Shown here piece by piece: positions 1-7,762 of a stretch of DNA of 50,601 nt (its first letter is position 1; the number at the start of each line of letters is the position of its first letter). Source of the stretch: an uncultured Collinsella sp. Its GTDB lineage: Bacteria; Actinomycetota; Coriobacteriia; Coriobacteriales; Coriobacteriaceae. Made by a program: the position numbers and the translations under genes. Below the pieces are notes generated by a model. The model ran no database searches. It had not been told where the DNA came from and saw nothing but the letters and a program-made list of their open reading frames with translations. The stretch is from assembly GCA_902496775.1 (NCBI GenBank), contig CABVCF010000001.1:1-50601 (forward strand), in the 5' to 3' direction.

Positions 1-330
1 GGTGTCGATCACCACGGGACCCATGATGGCCTCGGTGTCGGTGGCGTCGGCGAGTGCCTGGGCATGCGCCTCGAGCCACTCGATGCAGGCCTCGGGGTAG
101 CAGGCCAGGACGATGATGTCGCATTCGCCGAGTGTCCTGTCGTTGAGCTCTCCGGCGACAGTGCCCATGCTGGCGGCCGTCATGACATCGTCATCGAGGT
201 CCCAGGCCAGCACGCGGACGCCCGCCTGCGCATAGCCGCGGGCAAAACTGCCGCCGATGAGGCCAAGGCCGACGATGCCCGCGCATTTGGGACCGCCCTG
301 GTTAACGCGCGCGTTTCTCACCGTACCCAT
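1..330 (-). CDS. tyrA: Prephenate dehydrogenase, N-terminal part (cut by window edge)
   Basis: This enzyme oxidatively decarboxylates prephenate to 4-hydroxyphenylpyruvate in tyrosine synthesis in the cytoplasm. Only the first 110 codons are inside the window and the reading frame stays open to base 1. The N-terminus shows a Rossmann NAD(P)-binding motif (GIVGLGLIGGSFA) at about residues 15-27, followed by the acidic stretch AWDLDDD, as in the TyrA family. The ATG lies three bases after the aroF stop codon, so the two genes are almost certainly one transcript and translationally coupled. Without the C-terminal domain one cannot tell whether an ACT regulatory domain is present, or exclude an arogenate-using relative. 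Confidence 0.85.
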   Translation of the reverse strand, partial: MGTVRNARVNQGGPKCAGIVGLGLIGGSFARGYAQAGVRVLAWDLDDDVMTAASMGTVAGELNDRTLGECDIIVLACYPEACIEWLEAHAQALADATDTEAIMGPVVIDT

Positions 331-333
331 GGG

Positions 334-1356
334 CTACTCCATGGTCTCTTGGCAGACGACCTCGCGGATGGCTCGGATGCGGCGCATGGTGTCGTCGAAC
401 TGGTCGGGGGTGAGGGCCTGAGCGCCGTCGGACCAGGCACGGCTCGGCTCGTCGTGGACCTCGATCTCCAGACCGTTGGCGCCGCAGGCGGTCGCCGCGA
501 GCGCCATGGGCTCAACGTAGCGGGTGTAGCCGGTGGCGTGGCTGGGGTCGGCGACGACGGGCAGGTGCGACAGGTGGTGCAGCACCGGCACGGCGTTGAG
601 GTCGAAGGTGTTGCGGGTGCGGGTCTCGAAGGTGCGGATGCCGCGCTCGCACAGGATAACGTTGTCGTTGCCCTCGCTCATGATGTACTCGGCTGCCATG
701 AGCAGCTCGTCGATCGTGCCGGACATGCCGCGCTTGAGCAGAATCGGGGTTTGGGTCTTGCCGACCTCCTTGAGCAGGGGGAAGTTCTGGGCGTTGCGGG
801 CGCCGATCTGCATGACGTCAATCTTCTTGTCCAAGAAGACCTGCACGTCGCGCGGGTCCATGATCTCGGTGACGATCGGCATGTCGAGCTCGGCCGAGGC
901 CTCGCACAGCAGGTCCAGGCCGGCGGGGCCCATGCCCTGGTAGGCGTAGGGGGAGGTGCGGGGCTTGTAGGCGCCGCCGCGCAGCATCGTGGCGCCGGCG
1001 GCCTTCACGCGGCGTGCGATGCGGATGAGGTTCTCGCCCTCGACGGAGCAGGGACCGGCGATGACCTGGAACTGGTCGCCGCCTATCTTGACGCCGTGAC
1101 CGCAGTCGATGACGGAGTCCTCGGGGTGGAACTTGCGGTTGGCGCGTTTGAACGGCTCGGAGACGCGCTGCACGCGCTCGACGACGTCCATGGACTCGAG
1201 CAGGAACGGGTCGATCTTGGTCGTATCGCCCACCAGGCCGATGATGGTCTCGTTCTCGCCGCGCGAGACATCGGTCTTCAGGCCTTTTTTCTCAATCCAG
1301 CTGACGATATGGCCGACGGCCTCGTCGCTGGCGCTTTGCTTTAGAATTGCAATCAT
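334..1356 (-). CDS. aroF: 3-deoxy-7-phosphoheptulonate (DAHP) synthase
   Basis: It condenses phosphoenolpyruvate with erythrose 4-phosphate, the first step of the shikimate pathway. The 340-residue protein has a ferredoxin-like N-terminal domain (about residues 1-70, MIAILKQ...VERVQRV) and then the TIM barrel of the class I-beta family. Visible barrel motifs are AGPCSVEGE, LRGGAYKPRTSPYAYQG, GARNAQNF, LLKRGM and DPSHATG. In relatives the N-terminal domain carries feedback inhibition by tyrosine or phenylalanine. An ATG 16 codons upstream has no ribosome binding site, whereas the chosen ATG has AGGTGAGAGG just before it. tyrA follows directly. A terminator-like hairpin in the leader suggests attenuation. 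Confidence 0.95.
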   Translation of the reverse strand: MIAILKQSASDEAVGHIVSWIEKKGLKTDVSRGENETIIGLVGDTTKIDPFLLESMDVVERVQRVSEPFKRANRKFHPEDSVIDCGHGVKIGGDQFQVIAGPCSVEGENLIRIARRVKAAGATMLRGGAYKPRTSPYAYQGMGPAGLDLLCEASAELDMPIVTEIMDPRDVQVFLDKKIDVMQIGARNAQNFPLLKEVGKTQTPILLKRGMSGTIDELLMAAEYIMSEGNDNVILCERGIRTFETRTRNTFDLNAVPVLHHLSHLPVVADPSHATGYTRYVEPMALAATACGANGLEIEVHDEPSRAWSDGAQALTPDQFDDTMRRIRAIREVVCQETME

Positions 1357-1389
1357 GGTGTGCCTCTCACCTCGATGGATAACCCTTGC

Positions 1390-1414
1390 AAAAACGGCCC
1401 GCATCGCGAGCCGT
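1390..1414 (-). promoter_or_regulatory. Attenuator-like hairpin in the aroF leader
   Basis: Read on the minus strand, this is a 9-bp stem (ACGGCTCGC with GCGGGCCGT, one G-T pair) with a three-base loop and a run of Ts. It has the form of an intrinsic terminator. It sits between a candidate aroF promoter and the aroF ribosome binding site, and no minus-strand gene lies upstream for it to terminate, so transcription attenuation is the natural reading. A 20-codon ATG frame (1429 down to 1367, starting MHHIYTA) runs through it and ends in the aroF ribosome binding site. The hairpin is seen; the regulation is inferred. Confidence 0.55.
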
Positions 1415-1437
1415 GTATATATGGTGCATGAGAGTTT

Positions 1438-1466
1438 ATACTATCTGACTCGCTTTTGCCTTCTAA
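1438..1466 (-). promoter_or_regulatory. Candidate aroF-tyrA promoter
   Basis: On the minus strand TTAGAA (1466-1461) and TAGTAT (1443-1438) are separated by 17 bases. The match to the -35 consensus is moderate. It would start transcription near 1431, leaving a leader of about 75 bases that contains the attenuator-like hairpin. Confidence 0.35.
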
Positions 1467-1517
1467 AGTGGGCCGTTGCGCCGCGTCTCCCACGTAATTG
1501 CAAAGCTTTTTTTTATT

Positions 1518-1547
1518 TTGATAGCCCGTGGTGCACTTGGGTATAAT
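1518..1547 (+). promoter_or_regulatory. tRNA-Arg promoter
   Basis: TTGATA (1518-1523) and a perfect TATAAT (1542-1547) are separated by 18 bases and lie just before the tRNA gene, as expected for a strong housekeeping sigma-factor promoter. Confidence 0.7.
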
Positions 1548-1558
1548 GCCAACCGTTG

Positions 1559-1635
1559 GCCCTATTAGCTCAGGGGATTAGAGCGTCTGCCTCCGGAGCA
1601 GAAGGCCGTTGGTTCGAATCCAACATGGGGCACCA
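1559..1635 (+). tRNA. tRNA-Arg, anticodon CCG
   Basis: All arms fold. The acceptor stem pairs 1559-1565 with 1625-1631 and includes one G-T pair. The D arm is GCTC...GAGC, the anticodon stem is TCTGC/GCAGA around the loop CTCCGGA, and the T arm is GTTGG TTCGAAT CCAAC. Loop positions 34-36 read CCG, which decodes the arginine codon CGG. The terminal CCA (1633-1635) is encoded. The gene stands alone with its own promoter and terminator. Confidence 0.95.
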
Positions 1636-1646
1636 TCGAACGTAAG

Positions 1647-1682
1647 ACCGTCCGAACCTCGCATGGTCCGGGCGGTTTTTCT
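1647..1682 (+). terminator. Intrinsic terminator after tRNA-Arg
   Basis: An imperfect 12-bp stem (ACCGTCCGAACC with GGTCCGGGCGGT, one G-T pair and one mismatch) is followed by a T run. Confidence 0.65.
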
Positions 1683-1711
1683 TATACCGACGCGACGTGA
1701 TGGGACGTGGT

Positions 1712-4435
1712 ATGGCAGCAACGGATATCGAGCGCGGACTCTCGACCGCCGAGGTCGAGGAGCGCATCGCCGCCGGTAAGATCAACCGCAACATGGAGCT
1801 CAAGACCAAGTCGGTCAAAGAGCTCATCATCGAGAACCTCTGCACGCTGTTCAATTTGATCAACGTGATCTTGGCGTTCCTGGTCATTTTGACCGGTTCG
1901 TTTAAGAACCTGACGTTCCTGTTTGTGGTGTTCCTCAATACCGCTATTGGCGTCATTCAATCCATGCGGTCCAAGAAGATGGTCGATAAGCTCACGCTGC
2001 TGACCTCCAAGAAGGCCATTGCGGTGCGCGACGGCGCCGAGGTGGAGCTTGACCTGGACCAGATCGTGCTCGACGACATCATCCGCCTGGGGCGCGGCGA
2101 CCAGATTCCCGCTGACGCCGTGGTGGTTTCGGGCGAGGCGCTCGTGAACGAGAGCCTGCTGACGGGCGAGAGCGATCTCATCAAAAAGCAGCCCGGTTCC
2201 GAGCTCATGAGCGGCAGCTTTATCGACTCGGGCCTGCTGCGCGCCCGCGTGATCCATGTCGGCGCCGACAACTACGTGGCTAAGATCAATAACGAGGCCA
2301 AATACGTCAAAAAGGTTAATTCCGAGATTATGAACGCGCTTAACGCCATCGTGCGCTTTGCGAGCATCATCATGATCCCGCTCGGTTTGGCGTTGTTTGC
2401 CTCGAGTGTGAGCGAGCTGTGGGATGCTGCGGGAACCCCGGGTGATAGCGCGCTTTCGTGGTGCTTCTCCGAGTTGTTGGCTGGTCATGTGCCTTCGTCG
2501 GCGCTGCTGTCCACGGTGGGCGCCCTGCTGGGCATGATCCCCCAAGGCCTGGTACTGCTGACCTCGTCGGTGCTCGCCATCGCCACGGTGCGCCTGGCCC
2601 GCCGCAAGGTGCTGGCACAGCAGCTTTACTGCATCGAGACGCTCGCTCGCGTCGACGTGCTGTGCCTGGACAAGACGGGCACCATCACGTCGGGCCGCAT
2701 GGAGGTCGAGGGCACGTATCCGCTGCCGGTTGAGGGCGTGAGCCTAGGCGCCGGCTCGGATGAGGCGGCCGTTCCCGTCGATACCACGGTGCTCGATTTT
2801 GCGCTGGCTAACGTCGCGCGTGCGACTTCGGCCGATGCCAACGAGACCTGCCAGGCGCTTCTCAACTATTATGCTGATCGCCCGGTCGAGGTGTCTGAGC
2901 CGCTGTCGGTCATTCCGTTCTCGTCCTCCAAAAAGTGGAGCGGCGCGTCGTTTGCGCAGGGTTCCTATGTGATGGGCGCCGCGCAGTTTGTGCTCTCTGA
3001 TCGTGTGTTTTCGCAGGTCGAGAACCGTGTCGCCGAGCTTGCCGATACCTGCCGCGTGCTCGTGGTGGCGCGCGTGGAAGGCTTTACGCTCGATGGCGAT
3101 ATGGTGGGCGAGGCCGAGCCCGTGGGCTTTGTGACCATCCGCGACGAGATTCGTACCTCGGCGGCCGAGACCATCGGCTACTTTAACGAGCAGGGCGTGA
3201 CCCTCAACGTGATTAGTGGCGACGACCCGCGTACGGTGTCGTCGATCGCGCGCGTGGTGGGCGTGCCAGGGGCGGACGCTTACGTGGACGCCACGACGCT
3301 CGATACGCCGGCCAAGCTCGATGCCGCAGTGGACCGCTACCATGTCTTTGGTCGTGTGACCCCGCAGCAGAAGCGCGAGCTCGTGCAGGCGCTCAAGCGC
3401 CGCGAGCACACCGTGGCCATGACGGGCGACGGTGTCAACGACGTGCTGGCGCTCAAGGAGGCCGACTGCTCCGTGGCCATGGCGGCCGGCTCCGATGCCG
3501 CGCGTAATGTGGCCGAGATCGTACTCGTCGACAACGACTTTGCCTCGATGCCCGCCGTGGTGGCCGAGGGCCGTCGCTCCATAAACAACCTGCAGCGTTC
3601 GGCCTCGCTGTTCCTGACCAAGACGCTGTTCTCGATGGGCCTGGCGGCGCTGTGCATCGCGCTGCCGCCGTACCCCTTCGAGCCCATCCAGATGACGCTC
3701 ATTAACTTCTTCTGCATCGGCGCGCCGGGCTTTGTGTTGGGCCTGGAGCCCAACAATGCTCGCGTGAAGGGCGCGTTTTTGACCAACGTACTCAAGCGTG
3801 CACTGCCGGCGTCGATTGCGGTCATTTTGGCTGCGGCGCTCGATATCTTTGTGGCGCGCGTGTTTGGCTTTAGCCAGCTCACGCTGTCTACGATGTGCTT
3901 GCTTACGTCGTGCGCGGCGAGCGTCAGCCTGATCTGGCGCATCTCGCAGCCTCTCACGCCCTTACGTGTGGTGCTTTTTGTGTTTGTAGTCGCCGGCATC
4001 TTGGTGGGCGTTATCGGATTCCCGGAGCTGCTGTCTATTGCCAACCTGTCGATGGGTCAGATGGTTATCTTGGCTGTCATCGTGGTCTTTACCTGCTCGG
4101 TGTTCTTTAAGCTCGCCACGATGATGGATTCGCTCAAGCCGCGTCGTCGTCATGCCGCAACTGGTTTTGGCCGTGGTGTGCGCGTCCACCTGGGTCGCGG
4201 TGGCGGCAAGGTGAGCTCGACGGGTTCGACGGCCGAGCGTTTTGCCAAGCGCGTCGCCGCCGACATGGCGCAGCGCCGCGAAGATCGCACCGCTCGCGAG
4301 GCCGAGGCCCGTGCACTCGAGGGCGTGGCCCAGGCCCAGCCCAAGAAAAGGAAGAGTACCGGAGCCAAGCGCTCTCGCGTGACCAAGTCCGCCCAAGGCA
4401 TCAAAGTCTCGATGCCAAGCAAAAAGAAGGAGTAA
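1712..4435 (+). CDS. Cation-transporting P-type ATPase
   Basis: An integral membrane pump that couples ATP hydrolysis to cation transport. Motifs appear in the usual order: the actuator TGES (LLTGESDLIKK), the phosphorylation motif DKTGTIT with Asp at about residue 320, and the hinge MTGDGVNDVLALK. Two membrane helices precede the actuator, two follow it, and a cluster of C-terminal helices follows the hinge. The heavy-metal CPC motif and N-terminal metal-binding domains are absent, which favours a light cation; the layout resembles the CtpE-like group, but the substrate cannot be read from sequence. A basic tail of roughly 95 residues, ending in Lys/Arg-rich blocks, follows the last helix. 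GTG at 1697 and ATG at 1700 are alternative in-frame starts, none with a strong ribosome binding site. Confidence 0.85.
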   Translation: MAATDIERGLSTAEVEERIAAGKINRNMELKTKSVKELIIENLCTLFNLINVILAFLVILTGSFKNLTFLFVVFLNTAIGVIQSMRSKKMVDKLTLLTSKKAIAVRDGAEVELDLDQIVLDDIIRLGRGDQIPADAVVVSGEALVNESLLTGESDLIKKQPGSELMSGSFIDSGLLRARVIHVGADNYVAKINNEAKYVKKVNSEIMNALNAIVRFASIIMIPLGLALFASSVSELWDAAGTPGDSALSWCFSELLAGHVPSSALLSTVGALLGMIPQGLVLLTSSVLAIATVRLARRKVLAQQLYCIETLARVDVLCLDKTGTITSGRMEVEGTYPLPVEGVSLGAGSDEAAVPVDTTVLDFALANVARATSADANETCQALLNYYADRPVEVSEPLSVIPFSSSKKWSGASFAQGSYVMGAAQFVLSDRVFSQVENRVAELADTCRVLVVARVEGFTLDGDMVGEAEPVGFVTIRDEIRTSAAETIGYFNEQGVTLNVISGDDPRTVSSIARVVGVPGADAYVDATTLDTPAKLDAAVDRYHVFGRVTPQQKRELVQALKRREHTVAMTGDGVNDVLALKEADCSVAMAAGSDAARNVAEIVLVDNDFASMPAVVAEGRRSINNLQRSASLFLTKTLFSMGLAALCIALPPYPFEPIQMTLINFFCIGAPGFVLGLEPNNARVKGAFLTNVLKRALPASIAVILAAALDIFVARVFGFSQLTLSTMCLLTSCAASVSLIWRISQPLTPLRVVLFVFVVAGILVGVIGFPELLSIANLSMGQMVILAVIVVFTCSVFFKLATMMDSLKPRRRHAATGFGRGVRVHLGRGGGKVSSTGSTAERFAKRVAADMAQRREDRTAREAEARALEGVAQAQPKKRKSTGAKRSRVTKSAQGIKVSMPSKKKE

Positions 4436-4538
4436 CTACGCGCCCTGGCGATGTTGAATTGGTGCCTTGCTCCTGTGGGGCCGTGGCGATGTTATGCTCT
4501 AACCTCGATTGTTTGAATTGCTTCGAAAAGAGGATGCC

Positions 4539-5681
4539 GTGATCTGCCCGCATTGCCTTAAGACTATCGAGGACGGCGCCTCGTTCTGCCCCTATTGCAA
4601 CGCCTATGTGGGTCCGGGCGACGGTCCCGAGCACACCGAGTTCGTGTTCTGCGAGGGCTGCGGTGCCCGTCTTTCCCCGCATGATCGCACGTGCCCCAAA
4701 TGCGGACGCCCCGCTCCGGGTATCCTCTCCGAGGACGCGGCCGCATCCGACCTGGCGGCGGGCCGCACGGCGGGCTTTCCGCGCCTAACGCAAGAGCAGA
4801 TCGATACCGAGGTGCCGCATGCGCCGGCCTCTGCCGCTGCGGTGCTTTCGGATGCCGCCGACCCCAATGAGACCTGCGTGCTGCCGGCTTTCGATAAGGA
4901 TTTCGGTATCCCCAAGGTCGATATTCCCACGCCCGTTTCCCTGCATGACGATGCTCAAAAACCCAAGCGCAAAGTGCATCCCGACGAGGACGCCTATCAC
5001 AAGCACAAGCGTCATATCCCCAAGCCGCTCATCGTCATCGTGGTCCTTGCAGTCGTTTGCGGTGGTGCCTATTGGTTCGTGACGGCCGATCCCATGGGTG
5101 TCATGCCTGGCTTCTATGACCAGTTTGGCCAGGCTGCGCAGACGACCTTCCCTACGCGTCAAAAGGGCGAGGCGACTGAGGACGATACCAAGCAGGACGA
5201 TTCTGCCGAGGTGGTCCAGGAAGAAACCGTGCTGACCGATGATCAGCTCTATTCCAGGCTCGACGGTCTGTATCAGACCATCGTGTCCTACGGTGACGAG
5301 GACCAGATCGGCGAGGTCATCGATTCTTTTAACAACGGCTATCTTCGAACGCCACTGTCCACCCGTCAGGAGCTGTCGCAGAGTGCCTACGCCCTGCGCG
5401 ACCAAATCAAAAAGACGCAAGATGAGCTCAACAACCTTAAGTATCAGGACGATACGGTCTATGCGGACGACATCGCCCACTTAAAGCAGCTTGCCGAGTG
5501 GATGTACGAGCGCGTCGACGTGATCTGCCAGAGCTGGGACATCTCGCTGGCCATTCCCGATGGCGAGTCGATGAGTTCCCACCAAAGCGAGATCCTGGCG
5601 CCCATCGCACAGGGCGGCAACAGCGCGCTGAATCAGTACGACGCCAACGTGGGCTCCTGGAAGCCGCAGCAGCGTTCCTAA
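4539..5681 (+). CDS. Double zinc-ribbon, single-pass membrane protein of unknown function
   Basis: The 380-residue protein opens with two CxxC-CxxC zinc ribbons (CPHC...CPYC, then CEGC...CPKC, residues about 3-60). A low-complexity linker follows, then a basic patch (HKHKRH) and one transmembrane helix (PLIVIVVLAVVCGGAYWFV, about residues 162-182). The rest is a mostly helical, charged domain of about 190 residues, probably outside the membrane. The GTG start is chosen because AAAGAGG lies five bases upstream; an in-frame TTG ten codons earlier has no such site. The family is not recognised beyond the zinc-ribbon/membrane design common in Gram-positive bacteria. A role in sensing or envelope assembly would be a guess. 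Confidence 0.8.
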   Translation: MICPHCLKTIEDGASFCPYCNAYVGPGDGPEHTEFVFCEGCGARLSPHDRTCPKCGRPAPGILSEDAAASDLAAGRTAGFPRLTQEQIDTEVPHAPASAAAVLSDAADPNETCVLPAFDKDFGIPKVDIPTPVSLHDDAQKPKRKVHPDEDAYHKHKRHIPKPLIVIVVLAVVCGGAYWFVTADPMGVMPGFYDQFGQAAQTTFPTRQKGEATEDDTKQDDSAEVVQEETVLTDDQLYSRLDGLYQTIVSYGDEDQIGEVIDSFNNGYLRTPLSTRQELSQSAYALRDQIKKTQDELNNLKYQDDTVYADDIAHLKQLAEWMYERVDVICQSWDISLAIPDGESMSSHQSEILAPIAQGGNSALNQYDANVGSWKPQQRS

Positions 5682-5719
5682 AATTAGTTCGCCATAGTCG
5701 GCATAACCTACGTGCGCAA

Positions 5720-5749
5720 TTGATGTAAGCGCATGCTTATTGCTACAAT
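5720..5749 (+). promoter_or_regulatory. Promoter of the cyclophilin/TPR pair
   Basis: TTGATG (5720-5725) and TACAAT (5744-5749) are 18 bases apart and lie 40 bases before the cyclophilin start. Confidence 0.5.
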
Positions 5750-5788
5750 TCGTACAAATATGCTTTAAACGCACGAGGAAGGAACCAC

Positions 5789-6331
5789 ATGTTTGGTTTT
5801 AAGAAAGAGCTTTACACGCCCGAGTATCAGCTTGCCGGCGACGAGTGCGCCGTTATCGAGACGTCGAAGGGTACCATCAAGGTCAAGTTTGACGGCGAGG
5901 GCGCTCCCATTCATGTCGCGAACTTCTGCGAGCTTTCTACGATGGGCTTCTATGATGGCCTTAAGTTCCATCGCTATGTGCCCGGCTTTGTCATTCAGGG
6001 CGGCGACCCCAATACTCGCGACATGTCCGGCGCCGACGTCGCTGCCGGTCTTGAGGGCCCTGACGGCATGCCCGGTACCGGTGGCCCCGGCTACTGCATC
6101 AAGGGCGAGTTTGCCACCAATCCGCGCAACAGCCATGTCGATGGTGCCCTTGCCATGGCACGCTCCATGGACCCCGATTCCGCGGGTTCGCAGTTCTACT
6201 TCTGCCTGGGTGCCCAGCATAACCTCGATTCCGGTTACACCGTCTTTGGTACCACGGTCGAGGGTCTCGATGTGATTTCGCAGTTGCGTGCCGGCGACGA
6301 GATCGTCCATGTCGAGATCGTTCACGAGTAA
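5789..6331 (+). CDS. Cyclophilin-type peptidyl-prolyl cis-trans isomerase
   Basis: It isomerises X-Pro peptide bonds to help proteins fold. The 180 residues are a single cyclophilin domain with the active-site segment FHRYVPGFVIQGGDP (catalytic Arg), the substrate-groove segment GSQFYFCLG, and the closing YTVFGTTVEGLDVI. There is no signal peptide or lipobox, so it is predicted to be cytoplasmic. Its ATG follows GAGGAAGGA at good spacing. The TPR gene begins 12 bases downstream, so the two are probably co-transcribed. Confidence 0.93.
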   Translation: MFGFKKELYTPEYQLAGDECAVIETSKGTIKVKFDGEGAPIHVANFCELSTMGFYDGLKFHRYVPGFVIQGGDPNTRDMSGADVAAGLEGPDGMPGTGGPGYCIKGEFATNPRNSHVDGALAMARSMDPDSAGSQFYFCLGAQHNLDSGYTVFGTTVEGLDVISQLRAGDEIVHVEIVHE

Positions 6332-6342
6332 AGGGGACTTCC

Positions 6343-7647
6343 TTGAATAGCCAGCTGATCCAACAGGGCCGCGCCGCTTACCGCGCGGGTGATTTTTCCG
6401 CTGCAGCCCAGATGCTTGGGGCGGCAAAGACTCCCGATGAGATTATGGGCGAGGCCGATCACCTTCGCGGCAACGCCTTGATGCACCTGGGCATGTATGC
6501 CGAGGCCGCCGAGGCCTATGCCGCCGCCCTCAACGACGGCACCTACGGCAAGCGCGGCGCGCTGCTCACCAACCGCGGTAAGGCGCTCGCCGCCGTGGGC
6601 GACTACACGACGGCCGCCCAGGCGTTCTCTGCCGCTACGCAGGACGCTTCCTATGCCACACCGTTCAAGGCCTATCTGGGCCTGGGTAACGCGTTGTTCC
6701 AGTCGGGCGACTATGCCAACGCGGGTACTGCCTTCCGTCAGGCTGCCATCGACGGCGCCAATCCGGCTCCTGCCGCCGCACTCGGCGAGCTCGGTCGTTG
6801 CTTCATTAAGCTCGGCCGTCCGGCGGATGCGGTGGAGACCTACCGCACGGCTATCGACTTTGCCGGCCCCCGCGACGACACGCGTGCGCTCAACGCCGGC
6901 ATGGGTCAGGCGCTTTCTGCCGCCGGCCGTCCCTCCGACGCACTCGACGCCTTTAACGCCGCCACTGCCGATGGCATCTACCAGCTCACCTCCGAGCAGG
7001 CCGACGAGCTTGCCCGCGTGCACGATTCGCTTGCCGCGCTGTCTGCCCAGACGGCCATGGCCACGGCTCCGGCGCCCGCGATGGACGCTCCTGCTGTCGA
7101 TCCGCTCGATCCTACGGGCGCGACCGGTCAGTTTATGCCCGATCCCTCGGACACCGGCTTCTTTACGCTGTCCGAGTCCGAGATGGTCCAGCAGGACCGT
7201 CAGGATCGTAAGCAGGCCAAGGTCCGTCGTCGCCATCGCCACACGGGTCTCAAAGTCTTCATCGTGCTGCTTCTGCTCATTTTGATCGCCGCGGGCGGTC
7301 TGGGCTTTGCCTACACGCGCGGCTTTGGCTTCCCGTCTCAGGAGTCTGTCGTTACCGATCTGTTCCAGGCTGCCGGCGACGGTGACACCGCAAAGGCCGA
7401 GTCTTGCCTGGCCTCGAGCCTATCCGAGGACGCCAAGTCGATGATCATCTCTTCGATTCCGCAGGGTGCCACCGTGTCCGTCGAGGGCATGGATCAGTCC
7501 ATGACCGAGACGACCGCTAAGGTGAAGGCATCGCTGTCCAAGGGCGGCGAGCAGGAGTACACCGTCAAATTCGTGCGCTCCGACAACCATATCGGCTGGG
7601 CCGTTTCCTCGCTCGATATGGATTTCTCGGCTGCTGACAACCAGTAG
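6343..7647 (+). CDS. TPR-repeat membrane protein with C-terminal DUF4878-like domain
   Basis: The first 240 or so of 434 residues are alanine-rich helical repeats of tetratricopeptide type (for example GDFSAAAQMLGAA, GMYAEAAEAYAAAL, GDYTTAAQAFSAA, GRPADAVETYRTAI, GRPSDALDAFNAA). A disordered linker, a basic stretch (KVRRRHRHTGLK) and one transmembrane helix (about 302-323) follow. The last 100 residues look like a small NTF2-like fold resembling DUF4878 (VVTDLFQAAGDGDTAKAESCL). The TTG start is supported by AAGGGGA five bases upstream. TPRs imply a scaffold role on the cytoplasmic side; the partner is unknown. The domain layout is read from the sequence, and the DUF4878 similarity is an inference. 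Confidence 0.8.
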   Translation: MNSQLIQQGRAAYRAGDFSAAAQMLGAAKTPDEIMGEADHLRGNALMHLGMYAEAAEAYAAALNDGTYGKRGALLTNRGKALAAVGDYTTAAQAFSAATQDASYATPFKAYLGLGNALFQSGDYANAGTAFRQAAIDGANPAPAAALGELGRCFIKLGRPADAVETYRTAIDFAGPRDDTRALNAGMGQALSAAGRPSDALDAFNAATADGIYQLTSEQADELARVHDSLAALSAQTAMATAPAPAMDAPAVDPLDPTGATGQFMPDPSDTGFFTLSESEMVQQDRQDRKQAKVRRRHRHTGLKVFIVLLLLILIAAGGLGFAYTRGFGFPSQESVVTDLFQAAGDGDTAKAESCLASSLSEDAKSMIISSIPQGATVSVEGMDQSMTETTAKVKASLSKGGEQEYTVKFVRSDNHIGWAVSSLDMDFSAADNQ

Positions 7648-7669
7648 TGACCTTATGGGATTTAGCTTT

Positions 7670-7702
7670 GCCCGGCGCTTCACCGCAAGTGAGGTGCCGG
7701 GC
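7670..7702 (+). terminator. Long hairpin between the TPR gene and mreB
   Basis: A 14-bp stem (7670-7683 with 7689-7702, including two G-T pairs) closes a five-base loop. It is not followed by a clear T run, so it may be a weak terminator, a processing site or an mRNA 3'-end stabiliser. Confidence 0.45.
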
Positions 7703-7762
7703 TTGCGCTAGTATGATGAGCTAGTAGTTTTCCAGCAATCATCCAACACATCAGGAGTTGCG

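Noticed and set aside
64..1344. A 426-codon plus-strand open frame
   Set aside because: It lies antisense to aroF and tyrA, whose protein motifs are unmistakable, and its product is low-complexity Ala/Gly/Val/Asp.
4467..4498. Promoter TTGCTC/TATGCT before the zinc-ribbon gene
   Set aside because: The 20-base spacing is outside the usual range, so it was not listed as a feature.
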